A stretch of 64,000 bases of DNA from Leadbetterella sp964423865 (GTDB lineage Bacteria; Bacteroidota; Bacteroidia; Cytophagales; Spirosomataceae), in NCBI GenBank assembly GCA_964423865.1, contig CAYRGN010000006.1, positions 47,524-111,523 of the forward strand, read 5' to 3'. The translations under genes and the position numbers were made by a program. The notes beneath the pieces were generated by a model that was given only the letters and a program-made list of their open reading frames with translations, searched no databases and was not told the origin of the DNA. Shown one piece after another: positions 26,050 to 34,676 of the stretch (positions are counted from its first letter, which is position 1; every line of letters starts with the position of its first letter).

Positions 26050-26580
26050 ACAACAAATTGATTTGTTTGAAATAGATTAACAAAACTTGTTTTTAAGCTT
26101 GATGCTAAGTTTTTATATCGCAAAAATAAAGGGAAATTTTCATATTCAATAATTAGAACATTTCCGTGACCCTGAATTTACAATTTGATAATAAAGGGAA
26201 TTAGATAATTGTCTATATACCTGATTCTAAGTTTTTTACTTTTCAAAGGAATAATAAAATAATTTAATATTCTTACTGTAAGACATTTATATGCAAAACA
26301 TGCCCGGGAAGACAAAACAAAGATCCCGTTAAATGCATTCCACCAGCACATTACAAGCAGGTTACAAACCCCAAGAGGATACAAAATAAAATTTGCACTT
26401 TTAAAAGATTTATCTTTGATTTTTAAAGATATTTCCCAATTTCAAACAGGAATTATCTAAGAATATTGCAAAAAGTAGAATTCATTTTCAATTAGATAAT
26501 TAACTAATTATAGAAATAAAAAAATTGATATTTTTTGTGTATTTTCGCTAATTTAAAATAATTACAATTAAATAGGGAGA
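26050..26580. other. A/T-rich intergenic region upstream of the TonB receptor
   Basis: No gene seen in this stretch. It is markedly A/T-rich, with short AATTAGATAATTAACTAATTAT-like near-palindromic runs around 26490-26512, and carries the receptor promoter near 26121. It may hold regulator binding sites, but none can be named. Confidence 0.5.
26121..26128 (-). promoter_or_regulatory. -7 promoter box of the TonB receptor
   Basis: TATTTTTG on the minus strand fits TAnnTTTG; it would give a leader of about 65 nt. Confidence 0.5.
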
Positions 26581-26623
26581 GAGTTCCGAGTAGGGAGTTC
26601 CGAGTTCCGAGTTCCGAGTAGGG
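26580..26623. repeat. Tandem GTTCCGA repeat
   Basis: GTTCCGA occurs four times. The two outer copies are extended to GTTCCGAGTAGGGA, forming a mirror-ordered array directly next to the nested hairpin downstream of gpmI. Related ACTCGGAAC units occur after gmk (38990-39029). Confidence 0.8.
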
Positions 26624-26679
26624 AGCTGTGAGCTTTTTTGTAAAGTCGGTGGTTTGCCGATTTTTTAAAGCTCACAGCT
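26624..26679. terminator. Nested double hairpin downstream of gpmI
   Basis: A perfect 13-bp arm pair (AGCTGTGAGCTTT 26624-26636, AAAGCTCACAGCT 26667-26679) encloses a second hairpin (TCGG 26646-26649, CCGA 26657-26660) with T and A runs between. It lies 43 nt after the gpmI stop and is a likely terminator. Confidence 0.6.
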
Positions 26680-26721
26680 ATATCATCTCTTACTATATTT
26701 TGGTTGTCTGAGAAATAGCGC

Positions 26722-28260
26722 TCAGATCAGTACATTTCCGGTCATTTCCACCGGTACGGGTACTTCCAGAATGCTCAGGATTGTGGGTGCAATATCCCCC
26801 AGCTTACCGTCTTTCGGAGTACCCGAGTAGGCATTATCCACCACAATAAACGGCACCAGGTTAGTGGAATGCGCAGTATTGACCGTCTGGTCGTCATTGA
26901 TCATGTATTCGGCATTACCGTGATCGGCAATCACCAGAGAAGTATACCCGTTTTCCAGGCCCGTCTCCACCACATTTTTCAGACAGTGATCCACCGTCTC
27001 CACCGCCTTGATCACCGCCTGGAAGTCGCCCGTATGCCCCACCATATCCGGGTTGGCGAAGTTCAGGCAAACAAAATCCACTTCTCCCTTTTTCAGATAA
27101 GGAAGCAGGTTTTCCATAATGTTTTCGGCCGCCATTTCGGGCTTAAGATCATAGGTGGGTACGTCTTTCGGCGAAGGAGAGAGCAGTCGTGTCTCGCCTT
27201 CGAAGGGTTCTTCCCGCCCCCCCGAAAAGAAAAAGGTCACGTGCGGATATTTTTCAGTTTCCGCCGTCCGGATCTGGGTTTTCCCGGATTTCTCCAGTAC
27301 TTCTCCCAGGGTATTGCTCAGGTTATCCTTTTCGTAGATCACTTTGATATTCCGGAACGACTCGTCGTAATTGGTCATCGTAATATAATAGAGATCCAGG
27401 GTAGTCATATTGTATTCGGGGAAATTGTGCTGGGTCAGCACCTCGGTAATCTCCCGACCCCGGTCGGTCCGGAAATTAAAACAGATCACCACATCGCCTT
27501 CGGAAATGGTGGCCACAGGCTCACCGCTTTCCTTCACCACCACTACCGGCTTCAGAAACTCGTCGGTCACGTCTGCACGGTAAGAAGCCTCCAGCGCCGC
27601 CTGTATTTCCGAGGCGGTCACCGCCGTTTCCCCTTTTCCTTTGACCATGACTTCATAGGCCAGGCTCACCCGATCCCAACGCTTATCCCTGTCCATGGCG
27701 TAGTACCGCCCGATCAATGAGGCAATCCGGGCATTCTTTCCTTCTATATGCTGTTGCAAGTCGGCAATAAACCCTTTTCCCGACTTCGGGTCGGTGTCAC
27801 GCCCATCCAGGAAAGCATGAATATAGGTATTTTCTACCCCCGCTTCATGACAAATATCCACCAGTCCTTTCAGATGAAAAATATGGGAATGCACGCCTCC
27901 GTCAGAGCACAACCCGATCAGGTGGACCGCCTTACCGTGCTCTTTAGCGTAAGCGATGGCCGCCGTCACTACCGGCTCCTTGGCCAGTAATCCTTCTTCC
28001 ACCGCCACATTGATCTTCTCCAGCTCCTGGTATACGATTCTCCCGGCGCCGAGGTTGGTATGACCGACCTCCGAATTCCCCATTTGTCCCGCCGGCAGAC
28101 CTACCGCCCGCCCGCTCGCCTCTAACAGACTGTGCGGGTACGTATTCATCAAATACCTGAAGTAAGGTACCTCGGCTTTTTCAATGGCCGACCGCCACTC
28201 CTCTCCTTCCTTGGGGATGCCCCAGCCATCCAGTATGGTCAATATTACTTTCTTATTCAA
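26722..28260 (-). CDS. gpmI: 2,3-bisphosphoglycerate-independent phosphoglycerate mutase
   Basis: 512 residues from a TTG start at 28260: LNKKVILTILDGWG is the canonical N-terminus, and a -7 box (28281-28288) just upstream rules out the much longer open frame. This glycolytic enzyme of the alkaline-phosphatase fold interconverts 3- and 2-phosphoglycerate using two Mn ions. Metal and catalytic motifs are LDGWG (Asp), MGNSEVGH with the phospho-accepting Ser near 62, HAFLDGRDTDP near 125, NFANPDMVGHTG near 405 and ADHGNAE near 445. Length fits the family (about 510). Confidence 0.96.
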   Translation of the reverse strand: MNKKVILTILDGWGIPKEGEEWRSAIEKAEVPYFRYLMNTYPHSLLEASGRAVGLPAGQMGNSEVGHTNLGAGRIVYQELEKINVAVEEGLLAKEPVVTAAIAYAKEHGKAVHLIGLCSDGGVHSHIFHLKGLVDICHEAGVENTYIHAFLDGRDTDPKSGKGFIADLQQHIEGKNARIASLIGRYYAMDRDKRWDRVSLAYEVMVKGKGETAVTASEIQAALEASYRADVTDEFLKPVVVVKESGEPVATISEGDVVICFNFRTDRGREITEVLTQHNFPEYNMTTLDLYYITMTNYDESFRNIKVIYEKDNLSNTLGEVLEKSGKTQIRTAETEKYPHVTFFFSGGREEPFEGETRLLSPSPKDVPTYDLKPEMAAENIMENLLPYLKKGEVDFVCLNFANPDMVGHTGDFQAVIKAVETVDHCLKNVVETGLENGYTSLVIADHGNAEYMINDDQTVNTAHSTNLVPFIVVDNAYSGTPKDGKLGDIAPTILSILEVPVPVEMTGNVLI

Positions 28261-28280
28261 TTTTACCTTGTTTTGAGGTA

Positions 28281-28288
28281 CAAATTTA
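28281..28288 (-). promoter_or_regulatory. -7 promoter box of gpmI
   Basis: TAAATTTG on the minus strand, about 20 nt before the TTG start. It decides the start of gpmI. Confidence 0.65.
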
Positions 28289-28344
28289 CAAAATCTATCC
28301 TTAATTTGCAGACTTAAATCAAGACGCCGCATAAAGATTAATTT

Positions 28345-29772
28345 ATGGTATTCAGTTCTTTTGAATTTCTTCTGTTCTTCCCGATTGTAACATTTCTGTA
28401 TTTTACGATCCCTTACAGATTCAGATGGGTACTCTTGCTTATTTCCAGTTGTATCTTCTACGCGTTTTTCAAGTGGGAGTACATCCTGATCCTGTTTTTT
28501 ACCATTATTGTAGACTATTACGCAGCCATCTGGATAGACCGATCTCAGGGAAAGGAACGAAAAATGGCCCTGGCCATCAGCCTTATCGCCAACATTGGGG
28601 TACTGGCCCTCTTTAAATATTATTATTTCCTGATAGACAACGTCAACAGCTTTACTTTCCGCCTGAACGGAACCACGTATGAACCCCGGTGGGACATCAT
28701 CCTGCCCATAGGACTTTCCTTTCATACATTCCAGGCCATGAGTTATACCATTGAGGTGTACCGCGGCCACCAGAAAGTTGAACAGCATTTCGGTATTTAC
28801 GCGCTCTATGTGATGTTTTACCCCCAATTGGTGGCCGGGCCTATTGAAAGGCCCCAGAATATTCTCCACCAGTTTTATAAAAAATTTGATTTTGACGAAG
28901 CCCGCGTGGTTTCCGGCCTGAGGCTGATGCTCTGGGGTTTCTTTAAGAAAATGGTGATCGCCGATAATTTCGCCACGTACGCCGATGTGGTCTTTAGCGA
29001 TGTGCATCACTACCAGGGCCTGCCCCTGATCGTCGCCATCCTCTTTTACAGCATCCAGATTTATTGCGATTTCTCCGGCTATTCCGATATCGCCATCGGC
29101 TCGGCCCGCGTGATGGGCTTTAAACTGATGACGAACTTCAAGCGCCCCTACCTGGCCAAAAGCATAGCGGAATTCTGGAAACGGTGGCACATCTCCCTTT
29201 CCACCTGGTTCAGAGACTACCTCTATATTCCTCTGGGCGGGAACCGCGTGCGCATCCCCCGCTGGTACCTGAATATATTCATTGTATTCCTGGTGAGCGG
29301 ACTGTGGCACGGCGCCAGCTGGAATTTTGTGATCTGGGGAGGGCTGCACGGCATTTACCAGATCTTCGGACATATCACCCGGGATATGCAGAAAACGATA
29401 TTTACTCCCCTCGGAAAAGCAGGAAACCTGCTCCAGAACTGGATCACCGTGGCCCTGGTCGTTTTCGCCTGGATATTTTTCAGGGCCGAAACCTTTCGCG
29501 ATGCCCGCTATTTTGCCTCCCATCTCTTTTCTGAAAGCAGCCATTCCTGGAAAGAGGTAATCGCTCTTATTACCCCCGAAACACTCTTTACCCTGATTTC
29601 CGCATTTACCATATTGTATTTCATAGAGAAAATGCAGGAAAAAACAAATGTGGGGGAATGGATTGACCGGAAAACCAAATGGCAACGCTGGAGTATCTAC
29701 TACTTCTTCACTTTCTTTATCCTTATTTTTGGTTATTTCGGAGCCATGCAATTTATCTATTTTCAGTTTTAA
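28345..29772 (+). CDS. MBOAT family O-acyltransferase (AlgI-like)
   Basis: 475 residues with about ten membrane helices. Family motifs are ILPIGLSFHTFQAMSYTIEVYRG near 113-135, YPQLVAGPIERP near 155-166, AEFWKRWHISLSTWFRDYLYIPLGGNR near 277-303, and the catalytic His in SGLWHGASWNF near 325. Such proteins pass acetyl or other acyl groups across the inner membrane to a periplasmic partner that modifies exopolysaccharide, teichoic acid or peptidoglycan. The next gene, 3 nt downstream, encodes a matching SGNH-like partner. The start is divergent from gpmI. The acceptor is unknown because no polysaccharide genes surround it. Confidence 0.93.
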   Translation: MVFSSFEFLLFFPIVTFLYFTIPYRFRWVLLLISSCIFYAFFKWEYILILFFTIIVDYYAAIWIDRSQGKERKMALAISLIANIGVLALFKYYYFLIDNVNSFTFRLNGTTYEPRWDIILPIGLSFHTFQAMSYTIEVYRGHQKVEQHFGIYALYVMFYPQLVAGPIERPQNILHQFYKKFDFDEARVVSGLRLMLWGFFKKMVIADNFATYADVVFSDVHHYQGLPLIVAILFYSIQIYCDFSGYSDIAIGSARVMGFKLMTNFKRPYLAKSIAEFWKRWHISLSTWFRDYLYIPLGGNRVRIPRWYLNIFIVFLVSGLWHGASWNFVIWGGLHGIYQIFGHITRDMQKTIFTPLGKAGNLLQNWITVALVVFAWIFFRAETFRDARYFASHLFSESSHSWKEVIALITPETLFTLISAFTILYFIEKMQEKTNVGEWIDRKTKWQRWSIYYFFTFFILIFGYFGAMQFIYFQF

Positions 29773-29775
29773 ATC

Positions 29776-30774
29776 ATGGATAAGAAATTTTTAAAATTCA
29801 TCCCCAGGGTTCTCCTATTCGCCAGTCCTTTCCTTCTACTGGCGCTGAGCTATTTCGTATTTGACCCCTTCCATGTGCTAAAAAATTATCCGGAGTACGG
29901 AAGCAATTACCTGAAAACCTTTAACCGGAACCGGATCAGTACCCAGACCTACCTGAATTATAAGGACGAGTACCAGTTCAACTCCTTTATCCTGGGAAGC
30001 TCCCGGGCAAGCGCTTTCCAGACTTCCGACTGGGGAAAACACATTCACGAACCCCACCCCTTCCACTTTGACGCCTTTAACGACAATATTTCGGGAATTC
30101 GTGGAAAACTGGAATTTATCGATAAAAACGGTTCCCCTATCCAAAATGTCCTTATCATAGTGGATTCCGATACTTTTTCGGAGCAATACGACCACTCCGA
30201 GTCTATTGTGCATCACAAAGATTACCGGTGGACGAACGAAAACGCCCTGGCTTACCACACCCGCTTTTTTAAAGCCTACTTTAAGAAAAAGTACTTCGTT
30301 TCTTACCTTGATCTAAAGCTCTTTAACACCTATCGTCCGTTTTATATGGATGAGTTTTTTAAATTCAAATACTTTTATACCACCCCCCATAATGATTTTC
30401 TTTTCCCGGAGAATATAGAAAATATCCGGAAGGATTCCCTGGCCTATTACGCTAACCCGGAATTTCATGAAAGGGCAAAAAATCCGGCCATGATGGACAG
30501 GCAGATCATGAAACATCACCTGGCCGATCTCAAAACCATTGATTCTCTCTTTAAAGTACACCAGACCCGTTACAAAATCATTATCGGGCCGGCCTTTGAT
30601 CAGCGGCCGTACCACCCGATTGACCTGGACATCCTGGCCATTTATTTCGGGAAGAAAAATGTGTACAATTATACCGGAAAGAACGTGTATACTGAGGATA
30701 TCTCGAACTATTACGAGATATCGCACTACAAACCGGTAGCCGGGCGTCGGATCATGGAGGAAATTTACGATTGA
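29776..30774 (+). CDS. SGNH-like periplasmic protein, partner of MBOAT
   Basis: 332 residues. An N-terminal membrane anchor or signal (8-28) is followed by a periplasmic domain with ILGSSRASAF near 73-82 (possible nucleophile Ser), a GxxGN-like GIRGKL region near 107, and a C-terminal DISNYYEISHYKPVAG that has the D-x-x-H-like spacing of SGNH acyltransferases. Proteins of this layout (AlgJ/AlgX/DltD-like) take acyl groups from an MBOAT and place them on a polymer. It lies 3 nt after the MBOAT gene. The fold assignment rests on motif placement and context. Confidence 0.72.
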   Translation: MDKKFLKFIPRVLLFASPFLLLALSYFVFDPFHVLKNYPEYGSNYLKTFNRNRISTQTYLNYKDEYQFNSFILGSSRASAFQTSDWGKHIHEPHPFHFDAFNDNISGIRGKLEFIDKNGSPIQNVLIIVDSDTFSEQYDHSESIVHHKDYRWTNENALAYHTRFFKAYFKKKYFVSYLDLKLFNTYRPFYMDEFFKFKYFYTTPHNDFLFPENIENIRKDSLAYYANPEFHERAKNPAMMDRQIMKHHLADLKTIDSLFKVHQTRYKIIIGPAFDQRPYHPIDLDILAIYFGKKNVYNYTGKNVYTEDISNYYEISHYKPVAGRRIMEEIYD

Positions 30775-30801
30775 ACCTACCTTTTAACCGATGTTTTTCT
30801 G

Positions 30802-30809
30802 TAGCTTTG
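30802..30809 (+). promoter_or_regulatory. -7 promoter box for the paralogous membrane proteins
   Basis: TAGCTTTG, 26 nt before the ATG at 30835. It suggests the tandem pair is transcribed separately from the MBOAT genes. Confidence 0.5.
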
Positions 30810-30834
30810 TAAATTATACATTTTATAATTTCTT

Positions 30835-32256
30835 ATGAATTTCAGCCGTTCAGCAAAACTACCGGTATTGTTAACGACCATTTATTTATTGCTTCCTAAC
30901 CTTTTGTTTTTTTATTATTGGTTCCGCAATCCGTGGGGAATATGCGTGATACTTTGTATCCTTCTTTTTCTATATTTCTATGTACGACGTTTAAATAACG
31001 ATACCGGAGAGGTTTCCCTTACGTCTAAAGAGTGGCTTATGATCGGGGGAGGCGCCCTTATCTGGACCGTTTTGTCCGGTATAGGGAATCTGGTGGTACA
31101 AGGGGGAGATTTCCAGGGTCATAATGTCAAATTATATGAATTGGTTCATTCTTCATGGCCCCTGATCTATTCGTATAATCAGGAAGAGGTCATTTACTAT
31201 TTTGCCTGGTACCTGGTGCCGGCCTGGGTCATGAAGGGCTTACATACCGATTCCCAAATCCCTTTTATGATCTGGTCAGCCATCGGCTACTTCCTGATTT
31301 TATGCTGGACTTACCTCCTTATGGGAAAAAAGGCCTGGAAGGTTATCCTGCTTTTTATCCTGGGCGATGCCTGTGTTTTTATGAACTCCATCCTCCCCGA
31401 ATTATGGGTTTACGAGCAGCTGAAGTGGCCTTCCTTTTTCGGTAGCCTGTTTGAGCAAAGCTCCTGGGTTCCCAACCAGTTTTTACCGGCCATTCTCGTG
31501 CTGGCGCTCTTCTTATACCTGATACAGAATAAGGGTGATTTGCGGGTGGTGATTTTCCCGTTTGTAATGAGTTTAACCTGGTATGTATTTCCTGCCATTG
31601 CCATCGCCGTTCTGTTTTTTGCCCTTACCCTTTATTACAGGAGTATCCCTGAATTGAAATCCCTTTTTCTTTACAGTTTAAGGTACCTGGTAATTGTCAT
31701 CCCCCTGGCTGTTTTTTATTCCAGTTCCAACGGTAACGGCGTAGTGGAGTTTTTACCATTCACCCATGACAGAATGTCTAAAATACCTGCCTGGATTGCG
31801 CAGGTGTTTCCTCAAATGCTACTGTTTTTGATTTATATCCGCTTCCTCATAAAGGATCCCGAAGAAAAAACCATAGCAAAAATCCTTGTTCTGATCATGT
31901 TTGTATTTACGATGTTCAGGATAGGTGTTTTTAATGACCTGATCGCAAGATCTTTTATTTGTTTTTATTTCGTCTTCTTTTACTTTCTTCTGCGGAACCT
32001 GGACCTTCGCAGTTTCAAAACACATAAATGGCTTATTCCGTTTGTTGTGATTGAGGTTTTTTTCTCGCTTACCGTGCTTTATCAAAAGCTCACCAACCAT
32101 GTTTTGTATCGTGCGGATAAAAATCTGAAAATATACCAGTATGACGACAATAAATCCATTTTGGAGTATTTTGAAACCCATGGCAACAGCGATGAACTGG
32201 TACAATACTCCAGTAAAAAAGATAGTTTTTATCAAAAGTACTTAGCCCCGAACTGA
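30835..32256 (+). CDS. Polytopic membrane protein, paralog A (possible GT-C-like)
   Basis: 473 residues with about eleven hydrophobic helices and a soluble C-terminal tail (about 420-473, ending KKDSFYQKYLAPN). I do not recognise the family. The loop between early helices (GNLVVQGGDFQGHNVKLYELVHSSWP, here from about 80, then EEVIYYFAWYLVPAWVMK) has acidic and aromatic residues in a large extracytoplasmic loop, as in GT-C glycosyltransferases, but no motif is decisive. The next gene is a clear paralog, so the locus is a tandem duplication. Context downstream of the MBOAT pair hints at envelope polymer work. Confidence 0.7.
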   Translation: MNFSRSAKLPVLLTTIYLLLPNLLFFYYWFRNPWGICVILCILLFLYFYVRRLNNDTGEVSLTSKEWLMIGGGALIWTVLSGIGNLVVQGGDFQGHNVKLYELVHSSWPLIYSYNQEEVIYYFAWYLVPAWVMKGLHTDSQIPFMIWSAIGYFLILCWTYLLMGKKAWKVILLFILGDACVFMNSILPELWVYEQLKWPSFFGSLFEQSSWVPNQFLPAILVLALFLYLIQNKGDLRVVIFPFVMSLTWYVFPAIAIAVLFFALTLYYRSIPELKSLFLYSLRYLVIVIPLAVFYSSSNGNGVVEFLPFTHDRMSKIPAWIAQVFPQMLLFLIYIRFLIKDPEEKTIAKILVLIMFVFTMFRIGVFNDLIARSFICFYFVFFYFLLRNLDLRSFKTHKWLIPFVVIEVFFSLTVLYQKLTNHVLYRADKNLKIYQYDDNKSILEYFETHGNSDELVQYSSKKDSFYQKYLAPN

Positions 32257-32287
32257 CTCATATCAGCTAATTTTTAAAGACTTTTAC

Positions 32288-33733
32288 ATGGTTTCTCATA
32301 CGAATAACAGCTTCCCCCGGCACCTTATCCTGATCACCGTATCCTATCTGTTTCTGCCTAACCTGTTATTTTATTTCTTTTGGTTTAAGGCTCCTTACGG
32401 ACCCGCTTTAACCGCCGGCCTGCTGGCAGCCTTTTTTTTCTATGTCAAAAGGTTATGGGGTAATAACGGGTTTACTGAATCGGTAAAGCTCAGCCGGAAG
32501 GAGTTCCTGATCATCGCACTGGCCGCGCTGGCCTGGACCATTTCTGCAGGCATTGGTAACCTGGTGGCCCAGGAACTGGATTTCGGTGGTCATAATGCCA
32601 AACTTTATGATCTGGTACACTCCCCCTGGCCCCTCAAGTATGGTTATAATTCAGAAGAGGTCATTTATTACTTCTCTTTCTATCTGGCGCCGGCATCTGT
32701 CATGAAGTTAGTAAACCCCGACTCCCTGATTCCTTTTGTAATCTGGTCGGCCATGGGTTATTTTCTGGTATTGACCTGGGCTTATATTCTGCTGAAGAAA
32801 GATTTCCGGAAAGTCATCTTACTGTTCATCCTGGGACAGGCTACCGTCTTTATTAACATCTATGTTTTTCAAGCCCTCTTTGAATATTCCCGAAACGAAT
32901 GGCCGGTATTCTTCGGAAGTTTATATGAACAAAGTATCTGGGTACCCAATCAATTTTTACCTGCTTTCCTGGTGATGTCCATTCTAATCTGGTGTTCAAC
33001 CCAAAAAGACATGGATATTAGCCTGGCTGTTTTCCCGTTTGTGCTAAGTCTTACCTGGTGTGTGTTTCCCGCCGTTGCCATCGCGATTTTATTCCTTTTC
33101 TTTGTACTTTTCTACAAGAGCGCCAAAACACTTTTGTCTCTGGCAGCTTACAGCCTGAGATATCTGTTTTTCGTTATTGCCCTTATCCTCTTTTATCAAA
33201 GCTCAAATGGGGGCGGAATTATCGAGTTTTTAGCATTCACTTCCGAAAGGATAAACAAAGTACCGCTTTGGGCCGGACAGTTATTTCCTCAGCTGATTAT
33301 TTTTTCTCTGTACGTGCGTTTTCTTATCAACGATTCTGCTGATAAAAAAATAGCCAAAATCATTCTGAGCATCATGTTTGTGGTCAGTTTATGCAGGGTA
33401 GGCGTCTATAACGACCTGGTGGCCCGGACATTTATTTGCTTTTATATTACCTTCCTGCTGGTGTTTTTAAGAAATCTGGATTTTAAGCAACTCCTGCTTC
33501 ACAAATGGATTATCGTTCTTTTCGTTATTGACTCTTTCTTTTCGATAAAACTGATCTACCAAAAAGCTACCAATAATGTACTGTATAAAGCCGATCAAAG
33601 CCGTGTGATTTACCGTTACGATGATCACAGCTCGATTTTTGACTATTTTTCAAAACATGCCAGCCAGGAAGAAATCATTCAATATTCCAGTAAAAAAGAC
33701 AGCTTTTATCAACGTTACCTGTCAAGAGACTGA
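32288..33733 (+). CDS. Polytopic membrane protein, paralog B (possible GT-C-like)
   Basis: 481 residues, colinear with the preceding gene along the full length. Shared blocks include PNLLF near the start, HNAKLYDLVHSPWPL with EEVIYYF, SIWVPNQFLPAFLV near 218, FPFVLSLTWCVFPAVAIAI near 248, and a near-identical C-terminus (LVARTFICFY, KKDSFYQRYL). The same membrane topology and the same tail suggest two subunits or two specificities of one system. The gap between paralogs is only 31 nt, so they are co-transcribed. Function unknown. Confidence 0.7.
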   Translation: MVSHTNNSFPRHLILITVSYLFLPNLLFYFFWFKAPYGPALTAGLLAAFFFYVKRLWGNNGFTESVKLSRKEFLIIALAALAWTISAGIGNLVAQELDFGGHNAKLYDLVHSPWPLKYGYNSEEVIYYFSFYLAPASVMKLVNPDSLIPFVIWSAMGYFLVLTWAYILLKKDFRKVILLFILGQATVFINIYVFQALFEYSRNEWPVFFGSLYEQSIWVPNQFLPAFLVMSILIWCSTQKDMDISLAVFPFVLSLTWCVFPAVAIAILFLFFVLFYKSAKTLLSLAAYSLRYLFFVIALILFYQSSNGGGIIEFLAFTSERINKVPLWAGQLFPQLIIFSLYVRFLINDSADKKIAKIILSIMFVVSLCRVGVYNDLVARTFICFYITFLLVFLRNLDFKQLLLHKWIIVLFVIDSFFSIKLIYQKATNNVLYKADQSRVIYRYDDHSSIFDYFSKHASQEEIIQYSSKKDSFYQRYLSRD

Positions 33734-33747
33734 CCTGCAGAGCATCA

Positions 33748-34581
33748 TTAGTTACCAATAATCAGGTCCGTTACCACCGGCAAGTGATCAGACGGAAATT
33801 TCTGGTGGTAACTGTCGGTAAGTACCCCGTATTTCTCTACTGTAATAGTATCGGATACAAATATATAATCTATCCGGTCATTCAAAGGCGCGTCGTATTT
33901 AAACGCATTGAATGTACCGACGGGACCGTAGGACTTTTGCACCGAGGCGCTGAACGCGTCATTAAAGTTTCGGCCCAGGTGAATGATCTGCTCCGTTTCC
34001 GGAGTAGAATTGAAGTCGCCCATGCTGATCACCGGAAGTTCCCCCCCAATTTCCTTCATTTTCTCCACCAGCAGAATACCTGAATTTTTTCTTGCCTCTA
34101 CACCCTCATGGTCAAAATGCGAGTTAAAAACAAAGAACTCTTTCCCCGTGACCTTGTCCCGGAACCTGGCCCAGGAACAAATCCGGTTACAGCAGCGTGC
34201 GTCCCAGCCTTTTCCGGGTGTATCCGGTGTTTCACTGTACCAGAAATCGCCGGCTTTCAGGAGTTCAAACCGGCTTTTCTTGTAGAAAATGGCAGAATGT
34301 TCTCCGGCATCCTTGCCGTCATCCCGTCCACCGCCCGTGTACGCGTAATCGCCTAAACGCAGAATGTCGTCCAATTGATCCTTAAACCCTTCCTGGGTAC
34401 CCATAATATCAAAATCATGGTAGCGGATAAGTTCATTGACTTTGTCTTTGCGGTTGACCCAGTTGTTCACCCCGTCGTTCGCCCGGTTCATCCGGATATT
34501 GTAGGTGGCTACCCGCAGGTTTTGTCCGAACAGGGAAACAGAGCAAAACAGGGCAATAAGCAATAATGGTGTCTTTTGCAT
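33748..34581 (-). CDS. Secreted endonuclease/exonuclease/phosphatase family protein
   Basis: 277 residues with a signal peptide (MQKTPLLLIALFCSVSLFGQ). The EEP fold is shown by VATYNIRMN near 24-32, the metal Glu in MGTQEGF near 62, the catalytic region NSHFDHEG near 152-159, MGDFNSTPE near 193 with the Asp-Asn pair, and the final SDHLPVVTDL with the Asp-His pair. Members cleave nucleic acids, phosphoinositides or sphingomyelin; the closest style is the Bacteroidota secreted 'EEP' enzymes of unknown substrate. It follows the helicase gene after a repeat-filled gap. Confidence 0.88.
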   Translation of the reverse strand: MQKTPLLLIALFCSVSLFGQNLRVATYNIRMNRANDGVNNWVNRKDKVNELIRYHDFDIMGTQEGFKDQLDDILRLGDYAYTGGGRDDGKDAGEHSAIFYKKSRFELLKAGDFWYSETPDTPGKGWDARCCNRICSWARFRDKVTGKEFFVFNSHFDHEGVEARKNSGILLVEKMKEIGGELPVISMGDFNSTPETEQIIHLGRNFNDAFSASVQKSYGPVGTFNAFKYDAPLNDRIDYIFVSDTITVEKYGVLTDSYHQKFPSDHLPVVTDLIIGN

Positions 34582-34589
34582 AGGTATTA

Positions 34590-34676
34590 AATTTAAGATA
34601 TTAGCTATCAGAAATTAGATGTTAGAATTATTCATGATGGATATATCTGCCCTACCTTCTAACAGCTAACAGCTAT
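34590..34676. repeat. TTAGCTRTYAG-type iterated repeat after uvrD/pcrA
   Basis: The gap between the helicase stop and the next gene is built from short units such as TTAGCTATCAG, TTAGATGTTAG and CTAACAGCTAACAGCTA, in both orientations, so parts can fold back. Confidence 0.7.

Noticed and set aside
26722..29751. A 1009-codon minus-strand open frame covering gpmI and the antisense of the MBOAT gene
   Set aside because: The gpmI family N-terminus begins at TTG 28260 and a promoter box lies directly upstream; the rest is chance openness opposite a real coding gene.
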